From NCBI RefSeq assembly GCF_030373185.1, contig NZ_JAUCZH010000007.1, positions 1-64,000 on the forward strand: DNA of 64,000 bases. Reading direction: 5' to 3'. The DNA is from Tabrizicola sp. (GTDB lineage: Bacteria > Pseudomonadota > Alphaproteobacteria > Rhodobacterales > Rhodobacteraceae). Numbering within the stretch: position 1 is the first letter of the stretch; each line of letters starts with the position of its first letter. The notes below the pieces were generated by a model. It was not told the DNA's origin. It worked only from the letters and a program-made list of their open reading frames with translations, and made no database searches. This document shows positions 58,055 through 64,000 of the stretch, piece after piece. Both the position numbers and the translations under genes were made by a program.

Positions 58055-58939
58055 ATGTCCGTCCTCGTCAACAAATCCACCCGCGTCATCTGCCAGGGCT
58101 TCACCGGCAGCCAAGGCACCTTCCATTCCGAACAGGCCATCGCTTACGGCACCCAGATGGTCGGCGGCGTGACCCCCGGAAAGGGCGGCACCGAACACCT
58201 CGGCCTGCCTGTTTTCGACAGTGTCCACGACGCCGTGGCTAAAACCGGTGCAAATGCCACGGCGATCTACGTCCCCCCGCCCTTCGCGGCCGACTCGATC
58301 CTTGAGGCCATTGACGCTGAAATCCCGCTGATCGTCTGCATCACCGAGGGCATTCCGGTCCTCGACATGATGAAGGTCAAGCGCGCGCTGATCAATTCGA
58401 AGTCCCGCCTGATCGGCCCGAACTGCCCCGGCGTGCTGACCCCCGGCGAATGCAAGATCGGCATCATGCCTGGCTCGATCTTCTCCAAGGGCTCGGTCGG
58501 GGTTGTGTCACGGTCGGGGACACTTACGTATGAGGCTGTGAAACAGACAACCGACGTGGGCCTTGGCCAGACCACCGCAGTGGGCATCGGCGGCGACCCG
58601 ATCAAGGGCACCGAACACATCGACGTGCTCGAGATGTTCCTCGCTGACCCCGAGACCCATTCGATCATCATGATCGGCGAGATCGGCGGATCCGCCGAGG
58701 AGGAAGCCGCCCAGTTCCTTGCCGATGAAAAGAAGAAGGGCCGCTGGAAGCCCACCGCCGGTTTCATCGCCGGCCGCACCGCCCCCCCCGGCCGCCGCAT
58801 GGGCCACGCCGGGGCCATCGTGGCCGGTGGCAAAGGCGACGCGGAGTCCAAGATTCAAGCGATGCTCAGCGCCGGGATCGTGGTGGCCGACAGCCCCGCG
58901 GGTCTGGGCGAGGCCGTCCTCAAGGCAATCAAAGCGTAG
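58055..58939 (+). CDS. sucD: Succinyl-CoA synthetase alpha subunit
   Basis: CoA-binding subunit of 294 residues. [19 protein letters not shown] binds CoA; the phospho-histidine is in [20 protein letters not shown] is conserved. Forms the enzyme with SucC. Confidence 0.96.
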   Translation: MSVLVNKSTRVICQGFTGSQGTFHSEQAIAYGTQMVGGVTPGKGGTEHLGLPVFDSVHDAVAKTGANATAIYVPPPFAADSILEAIDAEIPLIVCITEGIPVLDMMKVKRALINSKSRLIGPNCPGVLTPGECKIGIMPGSIFSKGSVGVVSRSGTLTYEAVKQTTDVGLGQTTAVGIGGDPIKGTEHIDVLEMFLADPETHSIIMIGEIGGSAEEEAAQFLADEKKKGRWKPTAGFIAGRTAPPGRRMGHAGAIVAGGKGDAESKIQAMLSAGIVVADSPAGLGEAVLKAIKA

Positions 58940-58965
58940 GTCGGGCTTCAGCCCGACTCTTTTTC
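58940..58965 (+). terminator. Terminator-like hairpin between sucD and sucA
   Basis: Stem GTCGGGC/GCCCGAC with loop TTCA, followed directly by TCTTTTTC. Good intrinsic terminator, placed inside the suc operon; probably partial read-through control. The hairpin also resembles the REP-like element after sucB (63210-63261). Confidence 0.7.
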
Positions 58966-59002
58966 TTGGCGGGGGACGCCCCGCCCCACAAGGAAGCGCA
59001 CT

Positions 59003-61969
59003 ATGACCAACCAGTCCCCCACCGCCGCCTTCACCGCCTCGTCCTTCCTTGACGGGGCCAACGCCGATTACGTCGACCAGCTGGCCGCGCGCCATGCCGC
59101 CGACCCGAACTCGGTCGATCCCCAGTGGGCCGAGTTCTTCCGCGCCCTCGGTGACAGCGAGATTGACGCCAAGCGCGCCGCCGAAGGCCCTTCGTGGGCG
59201 CGCGCCGACTGGCCGCCGCAGCCGGTGGATGATCTGACCGCCGCGCTGACCGGTGAATGGGCCGCCCCGCCACCGGCCAAGGAAGCCCGGGCTGCGGGCG
59301 CAAAGATCGCCGCCAAGGCCGCCGAGGCCGGGGTCAGCCTGACCGATGACCAGATCCAGCGCGCTGTCCTTGACAGCATCCGCGCGCTGATGATCATCCG
59401 CGCCTACCGGATCAGGGGCCACCTTGCCGCCGACCTTGACCCGCTTGGGATCACCGAACGCGGCAGCCACCCGGAGCTTGACCCAGCCTCCTACGGCTTT
59501 TCTGACGCGGACATGGACCGCCCGATCTTCATCGACAACGTGCTGGGGCTGGAAACCGCCTCGATGCGCACGATCATCGACATCCTCAAGCGCACCTATT
59601 GCGGCACCTTCGCGCTGCAATACATGCACATCTCTGACCCCGAACAATCGGCGTGGCTCAAGGAGCGGATCGAAGGCTACGGCAAGGAAGTCGCCTTCAC
59701 CCGCGAGGGCCGCAGGGCGATCCTGAACAAGCTGGTCGAGGCCGAGGGGTATGAGAAATTCCTCCACGTCAAATACATGGGAACCAAGCGCTTCGGCCTT
59801 GACGGCGGCGAGGCGCTGATCCCGGCGATGGAACAGATCGTCAAGCGCGGTGGTGCGCTTGGCGTGAAAGAGGTTGCCATCGGCATGCCGCACCGGGGCC
59901 GTCTGTCGGTCTTGGCCAATGTGATGATGAAACCCTACCGCGCGATCTTCCACGAATTTCAGGGTGGCTCTTACAAGCCCGAAGACGTGGACGGCTCCGG
60001 CGACGTGAAATACCACCTTGGCGCGTCCTCGGACCGCGAATTTGACGGCAACAAGGTCCACCTGTCGCTGACCGCCAACCCCAGCCATCTTGAGGCGGTC
60101 AACCCGGTCGTCCTTGGCAAGGTCCGCGCCAAGCAGGATCAGGTGAATGACACGACTGACCGTATCGCTGTGCTGCCGATCCTGCTGCACGGCGATGCCG
60201 CCTTCGCGGGTCAGGGCGTTGTGGCCGAATGTCTTCAGCTTTCCGGCATCAAGGGCCACCGCACCGGTGGCTGTATCCACATCATCGTCAACAACCAGAT
60301 CGGCTTTACCACGGCACCCGCCTTCAGCCGCACCTCGCCCTACCCGACCGACATCGCGCTGATGGTCGAGGCGCCGATCTTCCACGTCAACGGTGACGAC
60401 CCCGAAGCCGTGGTTCACGCCGCCCGCGTCGCGACCGAGTTCCGCCAGAAGTTCCACAAGGATGTGGTCATCGACATCTTCTGCTACCGCCGCTTCGGTC
60501 ACAACGAAGGCGACGAGCCGATGTTCACCAACCCGGCGATGTACACCCGGATCCGCAAGCAAAAGACCACGCTCCAGCTTTACACCGAACGGCTGGTGGC
60601 CGACGGGCTGATCCCCGAGGGTGAGATCGAGGATATGAAGGCCGCCTTTCAGGCCCGCCTGAACGAGGAATTCGAGGCCGGCAAGGCCTTCCTGCCCAAC
60701 AAGGCCGACTGGCTGGATGGCCGCTGGAAGAACCTTGCGACCAAGGATCTGAACAACTACCAGCGCGGCGAAACCTGGATCAAGGCCGAAACCTTGGCCG
60801 AGGTCGGCGCGGCCCTGACCCGCATCCCTGACGGTTTCGACATGCACAAGACCGTCACCCGCCAGCTTGAGGCGAAAAAGGAAATGTTCGCCAAGGGCGA
60901 AGGCTTCGACTGGGCCACGTCCGAGGCGCTGGCCTTTGGCTCACTCCAGACCGAAGGCTTTGCCGTCCGGCTTTCGGGCCAGGACTGCACCCGCGGCACC
61001 TTCTCCCAGCGCCATTCCGGCTGGGTCGACCAGACGACCGAGGAACGCCATTACCCCCTGAACCACATCCGCGCAGGGCAAGCGCGGTATGAGGTGATCG
61101 ACAGCATGCTGTCGGAATACGCCGTGCTTGGTTTCGAATATGGCTACTCGCTGTCGGAACCGAACGCGCTGACCCTTTGGGAAGCCCAGTTCGGCGATTT
61201 CGCCAATGGCGCGCAGATCATGATCGACCAGTTCATCAACTCGGGCGAAAGCAAATGGCTGCGCATGTCTGGCCTCGTGATGCTGCTGCCGCACGGCTAC
61301 GAAGGTCAGGGGCCGGAACATTCCTCCGCCCGGCTCGAACGGTTCCTCCAGCTTTCCGCGCAGGATAACTGGATCGTCGCCAACTGCACGACTCCGGCGA
61401 ACTATTTCCACATCCTGCGCCGCCAGCTGCACCGGACCTATCGCAAACCGCTGATCCTGATGACGCCGAAGTCGCTTCTGCGTCACCCGATGTGCATCAG
61501 CCGGGCCGAGGATTTCACCGACGGTTCCACCTTCCACCGCGTCTTGTGGGATGACGCGCAAAAGGGCAACTCGACGGCAAAGTTGAAGGCCGATGACAAG
61601 ATCAAGCGCGTCGTCTTGTGTTCGGGCAAGGTCTACTATGACCTTCTGGCCGAACGTGACGCGCAAAAGCTGGAGGATGTCTACCTGCTCCGCGTCGAAC
61701 AGCTTTACCCGGTGCCGACGATGTCCCTGACGCAGGAGCTGTCCCGCTTCCCGAAAGCCGAATTCATCTGGTGTCAGGAAGAACCGAAGAACCAGGGCGC
61801 CTGGTCCTTCATCGAGCCCGAAATTGAAACCGTCCTGACCAAGGTGCGCGGTAAGACCACCCGGATGTCCTATGCGGGCCGCTCTGCCTCGGCTTCGCCC
61901 GCCACGGGCCTTGCCTCGCGCCACAAGCATGAACAACAAACCCTCGTCGCCCAGGCCCTTGGCCTTTGA
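59003..61969 (+). CDS. sucA: 2-oxoglutarate dehydrogenase E1
   Basis: Thiamine-diphosphate E1 of the 2-oxoglutarate dehydrogenase complex, 988 residues, standard length. [23 protein letters not shown] begins the protein as in other alphaproteobacteria. Includes [34 protein letters not shown], and [20 protein letters not shown]. Decarboxylates 2-oxoglutarate and passes the succinyl group to SucB. Confidence 0.96.
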   Translation: MTNQSPTAAFTASSFLDGANADYVDQLAARHAADPNSVDPQWAEFFRALGDSEIDAKRAAEGPSWARADWPPQPVDDLTAALTGEWAAPPPAKEARAAGAKIAAKAAEAGVSLTDDQIQRAVLDSIRALMIIRAYRIRGHLAADLDPLGITERGSHPELDPASYGFSDADMDRPIFIDNVLGLETASMRTIIDILKRTYCGTFALQYMHISDPEQSAWLKERIEGYGKEVAFTREGRRAILNKLVEAEGYEKFLHVKYMGTKRFGLDGGEALIPAMEQIVKRGGALGVKEVAIGMPHRGRLSVLANVMMKPYRAIFHEFQGGSYKPEDVDGSGDVKYHLGASSDREFDGNKVHLSLTANPSHLEAVNPVVLGKVRAKQDQVNDTTDRIAVLPILLHGDAAFAGQGVVAECLQLSGIKGHRTGGCIHIIVNNQIGFTTAPAFSRTSPYPTDIALMVEAPIFHVNGDDPEAVVHAARVATEFRQKFHKDVVIDIFCYRRFGHNEGDEPMFTNPAMYTRIRKQKTTLQLYTERLVADGLIPEGEIEDMKAAFQARLNEEFEAGKAFLPNKADWLDGRWKNLATKDLNNYQRGETWIKAETLAEVGAALTRIPDGFDMHKTVTRQLEAKKEMFAKGEGFDWATSEALAFGSLQTEGFAVRLSGQDCTRGTFSQRHSGWVDQTTEERHYPLNHIRAGQARYEVIDSMLSEYAVLGFEYGYSLSEPNALTLWEAQFGDFANGAQIMIDQFINSGESKWLRMSGLVMLLPHGYEGQGPEHSSARLERFLQLSAQDNWIVANCTTPANYFHILRRQLHRTYRKPLILMTPKSLLRHPMCISRAEDFTDGSTFHRVLWDDAQKGNSTAKLKADDKIKRVVLCSGKVYYDLLAERDAQKLEDVYLLRVEQLYPVPTMSLTQELSRFPKAEFIWCQEEPKNQGAWSFIEPEIETVLTKVRGKTTRMSYAGRSASASPATGLASRHKHEQQTLVAQALGL

Positions 61970-61991
61970 CACCGAAGACCGGAGACAAAGA

Positions 61992-63203
61992 ATGACTGAC
62001 GTTATGGTTCCCGCCCTTGGCGAATCCGTGTCCGAGGCGACCGTATCCACCTGGTTCAAGAAACCGGGCGACGCGGTGAAACAGGACGAAATGCTGTGCG
62101 AGCTTGAGACCGACAAGGTCTCTGTCGAGGTGCCAAGCCCGGTTTCGGGCGTCCTGGCTGAGATCATCGCCCCCGAAGGCTCGACCGTGGCCGCGAATGC
62201 CCGCCTTGCCATCGTGACCGAAGGCGCCGCAGCCGCCGCGCCCGCACCCAAGGCCGAAGCCGCACCGGCACCAGCGCCCGCCCCTGCGGCCAAGGCCGTG
62301 GAAGACGCCCCCAGCGCCAAGAAGGCGATGGCCGAAGCGAACCTCACCGCCGACCAGGTGCAAGGCACCGGCCGTGATGGCCGCATCATGAAGGAAGACG
62401 TGGCCCGCGCCGTCGCAGGTGCAGCTGGCGCCGAAGCCGCCGCTGCGGCCCCCGCCCCGGCCCCGGCTGCCCTGCCCCGTGCGCCCGTCCCAGCCGACGA
62501 CGCCGCGCGTGAGGAACGGGTCAAGATGACCCGCCTGCGCGCCACCATCGCCCGCCGCCTGAAAGACGCGCAAAACACCGCCGCGATGCTCACGACCTAC
62601 AACGAGGTCGACATGTCCGGCATCATGTCCTTGCGCAACGAATACAAGGACGCCTTCGAGAAAAAGCACGGCGTCAAGCTTGGCTTCATGTCCTTCTTCG
62701 TCAAGGCCTGCACCCATGCCCTGAACGAGGTGCCAGAAGTCAACGCCGAGATCGACGGCCAGGACGTGGTCTACAAGAACTACGTCCACATGGGCGTCGC
62801 CGTCGGCACCCCCTCGGGCCTCGTCGTCCCCGTGGTGCGCGATGCCGACCAGATGGGCTTTGCCGCCATCGAAAAGAAGATCGCCGAGCTTGGCCTCCGC
62901 GCCCGCGACGGCAAACTGAGCATGGCCGAGATGCAGGGCGGCTCCTTCACCATCTCCAACGGCGGCGTCTACGGCTCGCTGATGTCCTCCCCAATCCTCA
63001 ACCCCCCGCAATCCGGCATCCTCGGCATGCACAAGATCCAGGACCGCCCGGTTGTCGTCGGCGGCCAGATCGTCATCCGCCCGATGATGTACCTCGCCCT
63101 CAGCTACGACCACCGCATCGTGGACGGCAAAGGCGCGGTGACGTTCCTGGTGCGGGTAAAGGAAGCGCTGGAGGATCCGCGTCGGCTGCTGATGGATTTG
63201 TGA
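61992..63203 (+). CDS. sucB: 2-oxoglutarate dehydrogenase E2 (dihydrolipoamide succinyltransferase)
   Basis: Core of the complex, 403 residues. One lipoyl domain with Lys42 in [10 protein letters not shown], Ala/Pro linkers, a subunit-binding domain near 105-140, and a catalytic domain ending [14 protein letters not shown] (His about 374). Start at 61992 behind GGAGAC. The E3 gene (lpd) is expected beyond the window. Confidence 0.96.
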   Translation: MTDVMVPALGESVSEATVSTWFKKPGDAVKQDEMLCELETDKVSVEVPSPVSGVLAEIIAPEGSTVAANARLAIVTEGAAAAAPAPKAEAAPAPAPAPAAKAVEDAPSAKKAMAEANLTADQVQGTGRDGRIMKEDVARAVAGAAGAEAAAAAPAPAPAALPRAPVPADDAAREERVKMTRLRATIARRLKDAQNTAAMLTTYNEVDMSGIMSLRNEYKDAFEKKHGVKLGFMSFFVKACTHALNEVPEVNAEIDGQDVVYKNYVHMGVAVGTPSGLVVPVVRDADQMGFAAIEKKIAELGLRARDGKLSMAEMQGGSFTISNGGVYGSLMSSPILNPPQSGILGMHKIQDRPVVVGGQIVIRPMMYLALSYDHRIVDGKGAVTFLVRVKEALEDPRRLLMDL

Positions 63204-63209
63204 GGGGGA

Positions 63210-63261
63210 GTCGGGGCACGCCCCGACCTACGTCAATGCGTAGGGCGGGGCGTGCCCCGCC
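63210..63261. repeat. REP-like double palindrome after sucB
   Basis: Two hairpins, GTCGGGGCACGCCCCGAC and GGCGGGGCGTGCCCCGCC, which are together one large inverted repeat around TCAATG with a single mismatch (CCTACG on one arm, CGTAGG on the other). A shorter relative with GTAGGTCGGGC lies after sucD. No T-run follows. Confidence 0.7.
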
Positions 63262-63288
63262 GCTTTCCTGATGTGAAAGGGAGTTGAA

Positions 63289-63729
63289 TTGGACCTCAAA
63301 GACTTCATCAAGGAAACAGTTATTGGCCTGGTCGAAGCGACCCAAGAACTGCAGGAGCAATTCGAGAAGGACGGCGTAATCATAAACCCGCCGGTGTCTC
63401 TGCAAGAGCGCGACCTCTATGAACACTCCGACATCCGGCACCGCTATCGCAGAGTTGAAGTTATTGAGTTTGATGTCGCCGTAACTGCTTCATCGGAAAG
63501 CACAGGTGGCGGAAAAGCCGGATTGAAAGTCTTAGCCTTTGAAGCTGGCGCTGATGGTCGACACACGCGTCAAAATGAACAAGTTAGTCGCGTAAAATTT
63601 TCGGTCCCACTCGTGCTCTCTCCAGCGTCAATAGAGGGCGAAAACAAGGAAGCGGCAAAGAAAGCTGCTGAAGATCAGTCTGCTCGCATGCGGAACCCGG
63701 GCCGTGGTGACAGTTGGTTAAGACGCTGA
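63289..63729 (+). CDS. Hypothetical protein, trypco2-like
   Basis: Protein of 146 residues with TTG start behind AAAGGGAG. N-terminal helix DLKDFIKETVIGLVEATQ, a predicted beta region ending VSRVKFSVPLVL, then a charged tail. It resembles short accessory proteins of the trypco2 (trypsin-co-occurring) type by general impression only. Codon use is clearly less GC-rich than in sucB, suggesting an insert in the sucAB-lpd unit. Confidence 0.6.
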   Translation: MDLKDFIKETVIGLVEATQELQEQFEKDGVIINPPVSLQERDLYEHSDIRHRYRRVEVIEFDVAVTASSESTGGGKAGLKVLAFEAGADGRHTRQNEQVSRVKFSVPLVLSPASIEGENKEAAKKAAEDQSARMRNPGRGDSWLRR

Positions 63730-63769
63730 CACGATCCGCAAAATCAGCAACCCCCACCCCGGACCCCAA

Positions 63770-64000
63770 ATGACCCACCCCACCCCCACCGCCGCGACAC
63801 GCGCCTCCTCTCCCCCTCGTGGGGAAGGGATGGGGGCGGGGGGCCTCGCGCTGGCCTTTACCCTCGCCCTCACCACCCCCGCCCTCGCCCAGATCATCCC
63901 CACCGGCACCCCCGCCGCCGATATTCTCCTGTCGCAAGCCATAACCGAACAGCGCGTCTTCCTGACCTGCTCATCGCTCGACAGCCTTTCCCACCCCCTG
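63770..64000 (+). CDS. Secreted protein, 5' part (cut by window end)
   Basis: Open frame from ATG 63770 to the end of the window with no stop. A second in-frame ATG at 63830 begins MGAGGLALAFTLALTTPALAQ, a clean signal peptide, so that may be the true start; the 20 residues before it look like read-through of a GC-rich intergenic repeat (CCCCCTCGTGGGGAAGGG). The mature protein begins IIPTGTPAADILL; function unknown. Confidence 0.5.
   Translation, partial: MTHPTPTAATRASSPPRGEGMGAGGLALAFTLALTTPALAQIIPTGTPAADILLSQAITEQRVFLTCSSLDSLSHPL

Overview
The window is about 64 kb of GC-rich chromosome from an alphaproteobacterium, almost certainly a member of the Rhodobacterales (Rhodobacteraceae/Paracoccaceae). 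The evidence is the set of ethylmalonyl-CoA pathway genes (ccr, ecm, mch, mcl2), the order sdhB..sdhA-sdhD-sdhC / mch-DUF1737-NnrU-mcl2 / mdh / sucC-sucD-sucA-sucB that is typical of Rhodobacter relatives, fabB-fabI, and protein sequences that read as Rhodobacter-like from memory. The genus cannot be fixed from sequence alone. No rRNA, CRISPR array, transposase, integrase or phage gene was seen. The only RNA gene is a tRNA-Gly(TCC).

Region by region. 1-2.9 kb: a HEPN-like small gene, then fabB-fabI (unsaturated fatty acid synthesis) and tRNA-Gly. 3.2-8.4 kb: a three-gene locus of an AAA ATPase with a degenerate HNH-type zinc module, an intact HNH nuclease and a patatin-like phospholipase carrying a putative transmembrane hairpin. 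It looks like a Septu(PtuAB)-related defence system with a third, membrane-attacking gene, and is the best candidate for an undescribed system. 8.6-17.4 kb (minus strand): a tightly overlapping operon of acyl-CoA synthetase, fused E1 alpha-beta, E2, acyl carrier protein, FtsH-like protease and PHA synthase. 17.4-24.2 kb: a LacI-family regulator with tandem operators, a CUT1 sugar ABC transporter and a beta-fructosidase-like hydrolase. 24.4-30.6 kb: housekeeping genes (SRAP protein, 5'-nucleotidase, pyrD, RecD-like helicase).

30.7-41.1 kb: ccr, an acyltransferase, ecm, then deoD with a PLP enzyme and an aldo/keto reductase, a DUF1989 protein and a glutathionyl-hydroquinone reductase. 41.3-47.6 kb (minus): the succinate dehydrogenase operon, with a pyruvyltransferase-like gene, a glycosyltransferase, two lipoproteins and an FkbM methyltransferase between sdhA and sdhB. 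47.8-50.6 kb: mch-DUF1737-NnrU-mcl2. 50.8-56.2 kb: small secreted proteins, a TauE/SafE exporter, mdh, a methyltransferase and a glycosyltransferase. 56.3-63.7 kb: sucC-(small secreted protein)-sucD-sucA-sucB, then an unknown gene and the start of a secreted protein cut by the window end.

How it fits together: the right two thirds is central carbon metabolism (TCA cycle plus ethylmalonyl-CoA pathway for acetyl-CoA assimilation), with PHA synthesis and sugar uptake to the left. Two shared non-coding signals tie the central genes together. GTGATCAC palindromes spaced exactly 21 bp lie upstream of both sdhC (two sites) and sucC (three sites). A 13-bp motif, CGCAA(G/T)AATATTA in gene orientation, lies just upstream of ccr, ecm and mcl2. 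Several accessory genes sit inside otherwise conserved core operons (fab, sdh, suc).
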